From Emiliania huxleyi CCMP1516 (taxonomy: Eukaryota > Haptophyta > Isochrysidales > Noelaerhabdaceae): a stretch of 64,000 nt of DNA. The notes under the pieces are model-generated. The model worked only from the letters and a program-made list of their open reading frames with translations. It made no database searches and was not told the DNA's origin. This document shows, piece after piece, positions 1-10,554 of this stretch. A program made the translations under genes and the position numbers. Positions within the stretch are counted from its first letter, which is position 1. The number at the start of each line of letters is the position of its first letter. The stretch lies in NCBI RefSeq assembly GCF_000372725.1, contig NW_005199926.1, positions 484,778 to 548,777 on the forward strand, in the 5' to 3' direction.

Positions 1-16
1 AAAAAAAAAAAAAAAA
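1..16. repeat. poly(A) run at window start
   Basis: Sixteen consecutive A bases open the window, 81 bases before the dynein ATG. It could be a homopolymer tract, the tail of an element lying to the left, or a contig edge. The sequence does not decide. Confidence 0.5.
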
Positions 17-97
17 GCGGTGTAACCAAGACAAACAGGACGAAATTAAGAAAGTTAAATAAAAGAGAAAGCGGAAAAGAGACCGCAAAAGCATTGT

Positions 98-3000
98 ATG
101 GAGGACAGAAGCAGAAAGACGTTGGCAATACGTGCGGTGCAGCGCCTTCGTCAATCATCCACCCTTGCAAGCACGCTGCCGACCGCGCCTAATGGCGAGG
201 CGGCACCTCGTGCTCAACTGCTTCCCAAGCACACATACCGCCCCCGCCCACGGAGAGGAGACGCTGAGCAAGGTGCACGCACAGTGACACGGCTCCGTAT
301 CCCAAAGGTGCTCCTCCGGGGCTCCGATGGGGAGCTAGATGCCGACGCAGCCCAGCCTGTCCCGCCGCCGCCGTCAAGGCCGTCACCACCAAAGGCGGGG
401 GTGCGCAGCCGGGCAGAAGCTGCACGGCCATGGCTGGCAGCAGCTGAGGCCGGGTGCACACCCGGTCCCAACTACCGCGACATGGCAGCCACCCAGAAGG
501 TCCGTAGATTCGGCCCCGACGCGCTCCTCCTCGGCGGCAAGCTCGAAGTTGCCGTCAGCCAAGAGACGCTCGAGTCGAGTCCGCAGCTTGGCCTCACCCC
601 GGCACCGGACGCAGCTCAGCCTCTGCCGTCGAGCTTCCTGCCGCTCGAGGTCTTCGACAACCCAGAGACCATGGAGCCGCTTCTACTAGAGACGTGGCAT
701 CACCTCTCTGAGACACCGGTGTCGGCTCGCTCGCGCTTCCGCTCGACCTCAGGCGATACGTCGTGGGAGCCTTGCACGGTGATCCGACATGACCCTGCAA
801 GCGGAACATTCACGATACGATGGGGGAGCGGCCGCACGAAGCAAGTGACTCGGCTGAACCTGCAGTTTGATAGTGAGGACGAGAGGAGATTCCGCGCACG
901 ATTGGGCGCCGCTCGAGCGTTGCGCTCCCAGGTTGAAGCCGAGGCGCGGTATCATCAGTGCGCCCTTGGTGGAGGGGTAGAGCGAACGGTTGCTGCTCCG
1001 GCGCAGATTGTCGCTTGGTTCGAGGGCATCACCAGCCAGGCACTTGGTGCGCAGCTCGAGATTTACAGCCAGGCAATGGGACGGGCAGCGCTCGATCAGT
1101 CATTGCGCACCTGCTCAGTTTCGACGCCGCCCGGGCTGCCACCGCCTTCCGATGCGCCCGCGCCGTCCCTCGGGGTGGAAGCGATATGGCCAGCGGCGGG
1201 GACGGGCGCCACCCCTCTCCCCTCGCCACCAGCTCTCGTTGCGGACTCCGCGTTGCTCCGCTGCACCCGCCGCGTGTGGGCTGAGTCGCTCTGGCTTAGC
1301 GCCACCTCACTCGTCGCTGGGCTTCCTATGGAGCTGCCGTGCAAGCTCGATGAGTTCATCGAAACACAAGCGACACACGTCGACGGCGTCGGCCGGCGCC
1401 TTCGTGAGGAATGGGTGCCCGCATGCGAGCGCATTCTCGCACAGGAAGTCGGGGCGATGAGGGGCATCTCCACCAACAGCTACGCCCATGGGCGCGGCCC
1501 TCGGCTGTTGCAGCTACTGCGCCTCATGATGCAAGATCAGCTGCAGGCCCTCGAGTACTCGACGCTCGCGGAGATTCTGCGCCTCGTGTGCAGGTTTGCA
1601 GTGCCAGCGTCGGAGTGCAGTTCACCTGTCATTCAGTGGGTGCACGAATGGCCTCCCGCCGCGCCACCGCTGCTCGCGGTTGCCCTGCGGCTCGAGGACA
1701 GCTCGCTCGTCTTTGCGCCGACTCTCGAAGAGGTGGCGGCTGCGCTCGAGGGGCTCTTTGACCGCGCTGCCGGTGCTACCGCGGGCTTGCCTGCCGTCGT
1801 CGCCTCTGAGCTGGGCGTGGATGCACTCGAAGAGCTACGGTCGCTCGATAAGGCTGCCTCCGACGACGCACGCCTCTGCCCACGACGCATGAGTGTGCTG
1901 GCAGCACGTGGCGAGGTGCGCAGGATGGTTGAGCGTTCCCTGGAGCGGCCGCGGCAGCTGCGTGCGCACATGGCCCAGTTCGAGGAGCTGGCCAGTATGG
2001 CGGAGAGCGGCTACCTCGATGGCTTGCGCGAGTCGGCGCCGAGCCTCGAGGCCTTTGGCGTTGAGCTGCGACGCTGGGGCGAGGTGGCTGAGACAGTGCG
2101 AGCGGCGGCACCATCCGAGGTGCACTGCCGGCTGCTCTTGGTCCACACGGAGGAGCTCCGTGCCGAGCTTGTCGCGAAGGCTGAGACTCTGCAACGCGGC
2201 GTTGCGGACCTCCTTCACGCCGAGCTCGTTGAGAAGACGGCTTCGGTCGCGAGCCGCTCCTCGTCGCTCTTAGCTTCGCTCACGCAAGATTCGGACTCGA
2301 CTGAGGCGGCGATGGCGATGAAGGAGCAGCTCGACTCCGCCGCGGATGAGTGCGGGGACATCAGTCTTACCGTTGCCACCGAGCTGCTTGCGCGCGCGGC
2401 GGTGCTCGACCAGTTCTCCTATGCCTTACCAGACGAGACCTCCGCCGCGCTGCACGAGGCAGTGGGCTGGCCGCATCGTATCGAGCAACAGGCAGCGGCA
2501 GCGCAGCTCAAACAGGAGCGCGATACGATCCAGTTTCAGGAGCAGCTGCAGTCTGACCGCGAGCGGTTTGGCGAGCAACTCGAGGCGTGGGAGGCAGAGG
2601 CGAAGACGCTGACGGCCTTCAACGCCAACAGCAACGTCGAGGAGACGTCTGCGCACGTCACGGAGCTCAAGGAGCAGCTCGAGGCTGCCAAGCAGCAGGG
2701 GGCGCTGTACAACTCACGAGCTGTACTCTTCGGCTGGGAGCAGATAGAGTATCCGCAGCTTGCGGAGCTGGAGAAGGCCCTCGAGCCTCACGCGAACTTG
2801 TGGCGCATCGCCGCCGCTTTCTCGCGCGCGCACCCGACCTGGATGGAGGGGCCTGTCGTCGAAATCTCCACAGAGCAAGTCGAGCAAGACGTCGACGAGT
2901 GGCGGCGGCAGCTGTACAAGGTCAGCAAGCTCTTGGTCGGGCACGAGGGGCCACTCGGTGTCATAAGTCAGGTGCGCGCCAAGCTGGACGACTTCAAAGA

Positions 3001-4123
3001 ACACCTACCATTACTTGCAGCTGTGCTGAACCCGGGCCTTCGCGAGCGCCACTGGCGCCACCTGGACGAGACGCTCGGCAAGAGCGTCAAGCCTCAGCCC
3101 GGCGTCACAACTCTGGCGATGCTGCTTGAGGAGGGTGTCGACAAGGACTTGGCGGCGCTCCAGGAGGTTTCGGAGATGGCCTCGAAGGAGCACTCGCTCG
3201 AAAAGACGCTCGACAAGATGTTGGCCGAGTGGAGGCCGGTCGTCTTTGACACGGCCGAGTATCGCGACACCGGCACGCACATTTTGCGTGCCCTGGACGA
3301 GATCCAGTCGCTCTTCGACGACCACATTGTGAAGACACAGGCGATGCGTGGGTCGCCCTTCATCCGCCCTTTCGAGGCGCGCGTGCACGCGTGGGAGGCA
3401 AAGCTGATCGGCATGCAGGAGGTCATCGACGAGTGGCTCAAGTGTCAGTCGGTCTGGCTGTACCTCGAGCCAATTTTCTCATCGGAAGACATCATGCGGC
3501 AGATGCCGCAGGAGGCCATGCGCTTCACCCAGGTGGATCGGCTATGGCGGAAGGTGATGGCGTCGACCGTGGCCAAACCCAACGTGCTGCAAGCAACCGC
3601 GACGGAGGGCCTAGCCTTCTTCCAGGGCTGGCTCGACAACGGCGTGCCGACCCACTTTTGGATCTCCGGCTTTTTCTTCACACAGGCGTTCCTCACGGGC
3701 TCCAGCCAAAACTACGCGAGGGCCAACGCGATCCCGATCGACCACCTCGGCTTTGACATGCACGTGCTCCCGGCGAACCACGACTGCTCCGTCGCGCCGC
3801 AGGAGGGCGTGTACGTGCACGGGATCTTCCTGGAGGGCGCGCGCTTCGACGAGAGCAGCGCGGTGCTCGGCGAGTCGGAACCTAAGGTACTCTTCACCAA
3901 ACTCCCCTCCCTCTGGCTGCGACCGCAACGGGAGGCTGACATCGCCGACCGGGCGCACTACCTCTGCCCCCTCTACAAGACGTCCGACCGGCGCGGCACG
4001 CTCTCGACGACGGGCCATTCGACCAACTTTGTCATGTTCCTCAAGCTGCCGCGGTTAGAGGAGCAGCCGCAGGAACACTGGGTGAAGAGGGGGGTGGCGG
4101 CGCTGTGTGAGCTGGACGACTAA
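98..4123 (+). CDS. Motor-less dynein heavy chain (tail + linker + C-terminal domain)
   Basis: Uninterrupted 1341-aa ORF from an ATG. Residues about 200-300 (near LPLEVFDN and VTRLNLQFDSED) resemble the N-terminal tail of single-headed inner-arm axonemal dyneins such as DNAH1. A coiled-coil-rich tail follows. Residues about 968-1172 match the dynein linker (DHC_N2): LNPGLRERHW, SLEKTLDKMLAEW, DDHIVKTQAMRGSPF, WLYLEPIFSSEDIMRQMP. After VLQATATEG (nt about 3610) the protein continues directly with the Dynein_C domain (LAFFQGWLDNGVPTHFW, ISGFFFTQAFLTGSSQNYA) to the stop. AAA1-AAA6, all P-loops, the stalk and the microtubule-binding domain are absent, and none appear elsewhere in the window. A normal heavy chain is about 4000-4500 aa. 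As read it cannot hydrolyse ATP or walk. It could be an assembly or tail-only subunit, a retrocopy with an internal deletion, or a collapsed assembly. Confidence 0.85.
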   Translation: MEDRSRKTLAIRAVQRLRQSSTLASTLPTAPNGEAAPRAQLLPKHTYRPRPRRGDAEQGARTVTRLRIPKVLLRGSDGELDADAAQPVPPPPSRPSPPKAGVRSRAEAARPWLAAAEAGCTPGPNYRDMAATQKVRRFGPDALLLGGKLEVAVSQETLESSPQLGLTPAPDAAQPLPSSFLPLEVFDNPETMEPLLLETWHHLSETPVSARSRFRSTSGDTSWEPCTVIRHDPASGTFTIRWGSGRTKQVTRLNLQFDSEDERRFRARLGAARALRSQVEAEARYHQCALGGGVERTVAAPAQIVAWFEGITSQALGAQLEIYSQAMGRAALDQSLRTCSVSTPPGLPPPSDAPAPSLGVEAIWPAAGTGATPLPSPPALVADSALLRCTRRVWAESLWLSATSLVAGLPMELPCKLDEFIETQATHVDGVGRRLREEWVPACERILAQEVGAMRGISTNSYAHGRGPRLLQLLRLMMQDQLQALEYSTLAEILRLVCRFAVPASECSSPVIQWVHEWPPAAPPLLAVALRLEDSSLVFAPTLEEVAAALEGLFDRAAGATAGLPAVVASELGVDALEELRSLDKAASDDARLCPRRMSVLAARGEVRRMVERSLERPRQLRAHMAQFEELASMAESGYLDGLRESAPSLEAFGVELRRWGEVAETVRAAAPSEVHCRLLLVHTEELRAELVAKAETLQRGVADLLHAELVEKTASVASRSSSLLASLTQDSDSTEAAMAMKEQLDSAADECGDISLTVATELLARAAVLDQFSYALPDETSAALHEAVGWPHRIEQQAAAAQLKQERDTIQFQEQLQSDRERFGEQLEAWEAEAKTLTAFNANSNVEETSAHVTELKEQLEAAKQQGALYNSRAVLFGWEQIEYPQLAELEKALEPHANLWRIAAAFSRAHPTWMEGPVVEISTEQVEQDVDEWRRQLYKVSKLLVGHEGPLGVISQVRAKLDDFKEHLPLLAAVLNPGLRERHWRHLDETLGKSVKPQPGVTTLAMLLEEGVDKDLAALQEVSEMASKEHSLEKTLDKMLAEWRPVVFDTAEYRDTGTHILRALDEIQSLFDDHIVKTQAMRGSPFIRPFEARVHAWEAKLIGMQEVIDEWLKCQSVWLYLEPIFSSEDIMRQMPQEAMRFTQVDRLWRKVMASTVAKPNVLQATATEGLAFFQGWLDNGVPTHFWISGFFFTQAFLTGSSQNYARANAIPIDHLGFDMHVLPANHDCSVAPQEGVYVHGIFLEGARFDESSAVLGESEPKVLFTKLPSLWLRPQREADIADRAHYLCPLYKTSDRRGTLSTTGHSTNFVMFLKLPRLEEQPQEHWVKRGVAALCELDD

Positions 4124-4400
4124 GTACGTGTGCGGGCGGGCGGTTTGTACTCGAGTACCCCTGCTGTGGCGGGAGAGAGGTAGGGGAAATAATCTGCGAA
4201 CGAGCTCCAAGTGACCTCGCCCTCGTACACCTCCTTCGTCTCCTCGTGGAGGTCACCTCATCCGGATGCGGGATGGCGAGACGCCGCGGGGACAAAACAA
4301 ATCTCTCTCCCGCGGGGCCGTTTTGTGTTGCTCTCCCATTTTGCACTTGGAGCACTTGGAGTGCAGTCAGTAACCCCGCGACAATTCCTTTTTGCGCTCC
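4124..4400. other. Intergenic spacer
   Basis: No gene recognised between the dynein stop and the first dispersed repeat copy. It includes a short near-duplicate of an exporting cctcg/ctcctcgtgg motif at 4214-4257 and nothing else I can support. Confidence 0.5.
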
Positions 4401-4640
4401 TACAACTTATCTACGATATCACGTGTATCTAAGAACGAGAAGGGAGCGTGTGGAATGACGCCGTGAACGGCGGCTCGCAGAGGGGCATCGCACGACCACA
4501 GGACAGTGTCCATTTGCCCTGGGGCAAAAGCGAGTCTGAGCCGCCGCGATCATGGACACGCGACGCCGCTGTCCTGCGGGCAGTCCCCCTCAGGCGTCCT
4601 CGCCACGCCTCGCGTGCTCACGCTCCCGCTCTCTCGCGAA
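4401..4640 (+). repeat. Dispersed repeat, copy 1 (about 240 bp)
   Basis: This segment recurs nearly identically at 7769-8011 and 8272-8514. It begins tacaacttatctacgatatc and runs through a conserved core ending in gctctctcgcga. Together with copies 2 and 3 it brackets the 387-bp repeat array, so the array sits between direct repeats. No coding function is evident. Confidence 0.85.
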
Positions 4641-6246
4641 AAGAAGAAAGACGAGGCGGCGACACACGGCGCCCTGTTTGCCGAGCCGCGGCGGTCCTCG
4701 GCTCGCTTCGACGCCGACACCGCTTCGACTGGTGACAGCAGAGGCTCGAGGACCAACCCGGCAGCCCAGCAGCGCTTGTGATGCCGCCCCCAGGAACGGA
4801 TGCGCAATGAGTCGCGCATAAGGCCCGCCTCCCTCGCCAGCACGCATCCGTCGCCAACCCGATGGCGATGGCGTGCCTTGGCTCGGCTAGCGGCGGGGCA
4901 ACAGCGCGGCGCGCCGACGGAGCGGCACGGCGCTCGTCTCGCGCCGCCAGCCGACGCATCGCGTCGGCAGCACCACCGCGCTTACGCGGCGGATGCCCAG
5001 GAGAGAGCCGAATGCGGCCACCGCCTCGCCAGCTGCACACGCTGCCGACGCCGTCTCACGGGCGGGCGGCTCGCAGCGGCTCGGCGGACAGGCCCGGCTC
5101 GCTACGCGGCGACAGGGCGGCCTCGCCCTCGTCGCGGCTCCTCTACTCGACGCGCGGCGTCGAGCGCGCCACTGCGGCCACGCAGCGGCGCGTCAGGACT
5201 GCCGCCCCGCCCGCCGACCCTCGCCAGCACACATCCGTCGCCACCCCGATGGCGATGGCGTGCCTTGGCTCGGCTAGCGGCGGAGCAACAGCGCGGCGCA
5301 CCGACGGAGCGGCACGGCGCTCGTCCCGCGCCGCCAACCGACGCATCGCGTCGGCAGCACCACCGCGCTTACGCGGCGGATGCCCAGGAGAGAGCCGAAT
5401 GCGGCCACCGCCTCGCCAGCTGCACACGCTGCCGACGCCGCCTCACGGGCGAGCGGCTCGCAGCGGCTCGGCGGACAGGCCCGGCTCGCCACGCGGCGAC
5501 AGGGCGGCCTCGCCCTCGTCGCGGCTCCTCTACTCGACGCACGGCGTCGAGCGCGCCACTGCGGCCACGCAGCGGCGCGTCAGGACCGCCGCCCCGCCCG
5601 CCGCCCCTCGCCAGCACGCATCCATCGCCACCCCGATGGCGATGGCGTGCCTTGGCTCGGCTAGCGGCGGAGTAACAGCGCGGCGCACCGACGGAGCGGC
5701 ACGGCGCTCGTCTCGCGCCGCCAGCCGACGCATCGCGTCGGCAGCACCACCGCGCTTACGCGGCGGATGCCCAGGAGAGAGCCGAATGCGGCCACCGCCT
5801 CGCCAGCTGCACACGCTGCCGACGCCGCCTCACGGGCGAGCGGCTCGCAGCGGCTCGGCGGACAGGCCTGGCTCGCCACGCGGCGACATGGCGGCCTCGC
5901 CCTCGTCGCGGCTCCTCTACTCGACGCACGGCGTCGAGCGCGCCACTGCGGCCACGCAGCGGCGCGTCAGGACCGCCGCCCCGACCCTCGCCAGCACACA
6001 TCCGTCGCCACCCCGATGGCGATGGCGTGCCTTGGCTCGGCTAGCGGCGGAGTAACAGCGCGGCGCGCCGACGGAGCTGCACGGCGCTCGTCTCGCGCCG
6101 CCAGCCGACGCATCGCGTCGGCAGTGCCACCGCGCTCACGCGGCGGATGCGTAGGAGAGAGCCGAATGCAGCCGCCGCCTCGCCAGCTGCACACGCTGCC
6201 AGGTGCAGCGGCTCGGCATACCCCATGCGGCCGCCCTTGCGGAGAC

Positions 6247-6430
6247 CATCTAAGGCCCTTGCGCCATCTAAGGCCCTTGCGCCATCTAAGGCCCTACGCC
6301 ATCTAGTGTAAGGCCCTTGCGCCATCTAATGTAAGGCCCTTGCGCCATCTAATGTAAGGCCCTTGCGCCATCTAAGGCCCTTGCGCCATCTAAGGCCCTT
6401 GCGCCATCTAAGGCCCTTGCGCCATCTAGT
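6247..6430. repeat. 18-bp tandem repeat
   Basis: About ten copies of an 18-bp unit with core gccatctaaggcccttgc, some carrying a short tgta insertion after catcta. It lies inside the larger 387-bp satellite region. Confidence 0.9.
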
Positions 6431-6723
6431 GCAGGGAAACGGCCCAACGGGTGCGCTCCTGCGGCGCGACAGCGGCCGCGATCCCCACCGCCCCCCGAGG
6501 CGGAGCCGGGCGTGGGCACCGACAGAGGCGCTGCAGCTCACTGGCTCGAGCCCGAGGTTCATTCCCTCACAGCGCTCGCGAGCTGCACGCGCACTGACGG
6601 AGCGCCCACGCGTGGCGCAGTGCAGGGAATCGGCCCAACGGGTGCGCTCCTGCGGGACACGGCGCGACAGCGACCGCGATCCCCACCGCCCCCCGAGGCG
6701 GAGCCGGGCGTGGGCACCGACAC
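6431..6723. repeat. Pair of about 95-bp direct repeats
   Basis: Segments at about 6431-6524 and 6621-6723 share cggcccaacgggtgcgctcc and a downstream gaggcggagccgggcgtggg. The second copy carries a small insertion. They separate the 18-bp array from the last partial 387-bp unit. Confidence 0.85.
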
Positions 6724-7605
6724 GCCAACCGAGGCATCGCGTCGGCAGCACCACCGCACTTAGCGGCCACCGCCTCGCCAGCTGCACACGCTGCCGACGC
6801 CGCCTCACGGGCGAGCGGCTCGCAGCGGCTCGGCGGACAGGCCCGGCTCGCTACGCGGCGACAGGGCGGCCTCGCCCTCGTCGCGGCTCCTCTACTCGAC
6901 GCACGGCGTCGAGCGCGCCACTGCGGCCACGCAGCGGCGCGTCAGGACCGCCGCCCCGACCCTCGCCAGCACGCATCCATCGCCACCCCGATGGCGATGG
7001 CGTGCCTTGGCTCGGCTAGCGGCGGAGTAACAGCGCGGCGCACCGACGGAGCGGCACGGCGCTCGTCTCGCGCCGCCGGCCGACGCATCGCGTTGAGGGC
7101 ACATTTGCGGGTGCCTAGGAAGCTAAGCACGACTATTCGCCGCATCGGCACTGCTCCTACCTCGCCAGGCCCCGTGACCGAACGACAACCAAATCATTGC
7201 CAAGCTCAACGTCTCTACCTGTGGCGCGGACCCACGCAGTTGCGCGGGCTTCTGCTGTCGCCAAACAGCCAGGCGGCGGGCAGAGCAGGAGCTGCTCTGG
7301 ATCTCCCTTCCGTCACAGTTATGCGAGCGACGCCAGCTTGCGAGATGTTCAAACCGAGCATCGGGGGAGTCATTTCTAGCCAAGAGGTCGGGCCGAGGGC
7401 GCAAATTGGCAATTTCGTCACGTTTGCCCCCCCCCCCCGGGGGGCGTCACGTGACACTTGGTCCGAAGTCGATCTTGCTTCATGCCACCGGCCGTCAGTC
7501 TGGGACTGCGCGCCGATTCTCCGGGCTGCTTTGGTCCAAGGGTCTTCTTCCAATCTACCAAACGGCAGGCGGCATTTCGGGCAACCTCGTACATGCTCGC
7601 AAGGG

Positions 7606-8773
7606 GGTGCAGCCGGGGAACGAGCAGCGCGCCTTCTTGGCAGCCGCTCGGCCCCGACTCCATGTGTGCCATTTGCCGAAGAATTTCAGCCCTATACCAA
7701 AAGCAAGAAGCAATATCGGACGATGGGTTCGCATCCTCTTCACAGCTACCTGGCTACGAACAGGATACTACAACTTATCTACGATATCACGTGTATCTAA
7801 GAACGAGAAGGGAGCGTGTGGAATGACGCCGTGAACGGCGGCTCGCAGAGGGGCATCGCACGACCACAGGACAGTGTCCACCTTTGCCCTGGGGCAAAAG
7901 CGAGTCTGAGCCGCCGCGATCATGGACACGCGACGCCGCTGTCCTGCGGGCAGTCCCCCTCAGGCGTCCTCGCCACGCCTCGCGTGCTCACGCTCCCGCT
8001 CTCTCGCGAGAAGAACCCGCCACCAACCCCTCTCTGCCTCCTGAAGAGTGAGGTCCACACATGCCCAACCACGAGACCTCCACCTACTCCAGTACCTCTG
8101 TGTGTGGGGGTGCAGCCGGGGAACGAGCAGCGCGCCTTCTTGGCAGCCGCTCGCCCCCGACTCCATGTGTGCCATTTGCCGAAGAATTTCAGCCCTATAC
8201 CAAAAGCAAGAAGCAATATCGGACGATGGGTTCGCATCCTCTTCACAGCTACCTGGCTACGAACAGGATACTACAACTTATCTACGATATCACGTGTATC
8301 TAAGAACGAGAAGGGAGCGTGTGGAATGACGCCGTGAACGGCGGCTCGCAGAGGGGCATCGCACGACCACAGGACAGTGTCCACCTTTGCCCTGGGGCAA
8401 AAGCGAGTCTGAGCCGCCGCGATCATGGACACGCGACGCCGCTGTCCTGCGGGCAGTCCCCCTCAGGCGTCCTCGCCACGCCTCGCGTGCTCACGCTCCC
8501 GCTCTCTCGCGAGAAGAACCCGCCACCAACCCCTCTCTGCCTCCTGAAGAGTGAGGTCCACACATGCCCAACCACGAGACCTCCACCTACTCCAGTACCT
8601 CTGTGTGTGGGGGTGCAGCCGGGGAACGAGCAGCGCGCCTTCTTGGCAGCCGCTCGCCCCCGACTCCATGTGTGCCATTTGCCGAAGAATTTCAGCCCTA
8701 TACCAAAAGCAAGAAGCAATATCGGACGATGGGTTCGCATCCTCTTCACAGCTACCTGGCTACGAACAGGATA
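7606..8773. repeat. 503-bp tandem repeat (two full copies plus partial third)
   Basis: Units start at 7606, 8108 and 8611 (marker ggtgcagccggggaacgagc). Each full unit contains the dispersed 240-bp core (7769 and 8272). The third copy stops at 8773, just before the G-patch gene start codon at 8779. Copies 2 and 3 are almost base-identical, implying a recent duplication or an assembly duplication. Confidence 0.9.
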
Positions 8774-8778
8774 CATGC

Positions 8779-10396
8779 ATGGCATCTCTCCTCCCCGACC
8801 TCTCGATCATGCACCGGAAGAACAGCCAGTCTCGGCCACCGTGCGCGGCATGCGGCGAGGTGAAGCCACCGGACAGCTTCTCAAAGTCGCAGATGCGCAA
8901 GGCCGCGCACGAGAGGAAGTGCAAGGACTGCGTCGTGACGGGTGTCGCTGCGCTTGAGGCGAGTCAGGCGGAGCTGAGCGCCGCAGTTCAGGGCTACTCG
9001 AGCTCAGAACAGATGGTGGCGCCGTCGCAGAATGCAGTGTCGCGCGAAGAGCTGCTGGGATTGAGTGGCGCGGCGGCACCACCGGAAGAAGAACCGGAAG
9101 GCTTTGGGTTCCGCATGCTGCGCAAGCTGGGTTGGCAGCAGGGCTCCGGGCTGGGCAGGCTGGGCGAGGGCCGTGTTCAGCCACTCTCCGACTCGCTCTC
9201 AAACAATGATCGACGGGAAGGGCTCGGCGCCAGTGCCGGCGCGACACAACAGCCTCTGACGCGGCAGCAGCTCAAGGAGGCGCTGGCGCGGCTGCTCGCC
9301 GACACGACCCGCCAAGAGAGCACTGGCCTGCGCGGGCTGGACCTAATTGGGCTGAGTCAGGGCGAGCGGAAGGAGATGCATGGCGCAGCCCTCTCCCTCG
9401 GCCTCTCCTCCCGCTCGTACGGCAAGGGTGAGATGCGCTTCCTGCGCGTCTTCCCTCGTGGACTGTCTACGGTGGCGGGCCGCGTTCAAGGCGCCACCGA
9501 GACCGGAGCAGGCGTCGCGAAAGGGGGAGGCGGTGGAGCCGGCGAGAGCGGAGGGAGCGGCGAGCCGCTTCGGCCGCCGCCCGACTCTGCGCCGCCGTCG
9601 AAGCGGCAGAGAGGTGAGAGGGAGGAAGGGGCGGCGGAGGTGCAAGCGCGGCCTGCCGCGCGGCCTGCCGCGGACCCGGCCGAGGTGGGGCAAAGCCTCG
9701 CGTCGGCGGGCGCAAGGAGGTTCGTGCGCGCGGTGCGTGATGCGAACCTAGTCGCGGCGGCGGCGGAGCTGCGTGGCTTCCTCCGGCTCCCCGTTTCGCA
9801 CGACTCCATGCCCCACCTCGTCGGCTTCATCAACCTCTCCTCGCGCCACCGCGAGATGGTCGATGCGTGGGAGGCCTTTGGGCACGCGAGGGGCGGCGAG
9901 GGTGGCGAGGGCGCCCCCGCGGTGCCGCGCACGCTCGCGCTCGTGGCGCGGGGGCTCGACCTCAGCCTGCTCCTCGAGGGACTGTGTGAGTCGAGCATTG
10001 CGGAGCACCTCGCCGCCGCGACCGAGGTGTGGGGCGAGATGCGGCGCCTGCACATCCCGGCAGCGGCGGACGCGTTGGATGCCCTCGTCCCTGCGCTGCG
10101 CGGAGAGCGCAGCGCACGAAACCGCCTTCAGCGCCTACCTCTGGGCGCTCGATGCGAGCGTCCGCCCCTCGTGCGCCGCGGGCACGGCTCTCGTCCGCAC
10201 GAGCGCCGCCTCCGCCGAGTGGGCTGCCTCCGCCTACGCCGTCCTGGTCTCGATGCGCGAGGCCGGCCAGGGGCTGATGCTCGAGCTGCCGCGCCGCCGC
10301 GCCGTCCTACAGGCGCTGGCGGCGTCGCTCGTACGCGCGAACGAGGCTGGTTTCGCGCGCAACGTGGAGGCCATCGGCCAGGACTGGGAGGGATGA
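8779..10396 (+). CDS. Zinc-finger (Stc1-like) and G-patch protein, one frame break
   Basis: The start is the ATG at 8779 (MASLLPDLS), the first after the upstream tandem repeat. Residues about 22-51 have C-x2-C ... FSKSQ ... C-x2-C (PPCAACGE, KCKDCVV), a pattern like Stc1-type zinc domains. A G-patch lies at about residues 104-150 (GFGFRMLRKLGWQQGSGLG). G-patches typically bind RNA and activate DEAH helicases, so a nuclear RNA role is inferred. A low-complexity linker and a helical C-terminal half follow. Near 10,100 the plausible protein moves to another frame (AAHETAFSAYLWALD onward), ending IGQDWEG at the TGA at 10,394. No intron fits, so this is a real one-base frameshift or a sequence error. 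If unshifted the frame runs on to 10,554 as Arg-rich nonsense. Confidence 0.7.
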
Positions 10397-10554
10397 GGTG
10401 TTCTCGTGTTGGGAAGCGGGTTCTTTTCTTTTCCAAAGGCGCAAGCATGCCCATGTGTGTGCTGGCGGAGAGCGACAATCGCCGTCCCTCTTCCGCGACC
10501 TCTGTGCTTCCCCCCGCGAGACCTTACTCTCCATACTATCTCGTCTCTTTTTAG

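Larger units (their letters stand above)
4839..7090. repeat. 387-bp tandem satellite array, interrupted
   Basis: Tandem units start near 4839, 5226, 5613 (shortened to 380 bp) and 5993 (partial); a further partial unit lies at about 6766-7090 after an insertion of other repeats. Unit starts are marked by gatggcgatggcgtgcc at 4858, 5245, 5632, 6012 and 6987. The period of 387 is 3 x 129, so long open frames persist on both strands through the array. Those ORFs are low-complexity Arg/Ala/Pro strings with no domain, and I do not call them genes. Confidence 0.9.

Noticed and set aside
4800-7100. Long ORFs (up to 397 codons) through the 387-bp repeat array on both strands
   Set aside because: They are Arg/Ala/Pro-rich readings of a GC-rich satellite in several frames with no domain; the period of 387 simply keeps frames open.
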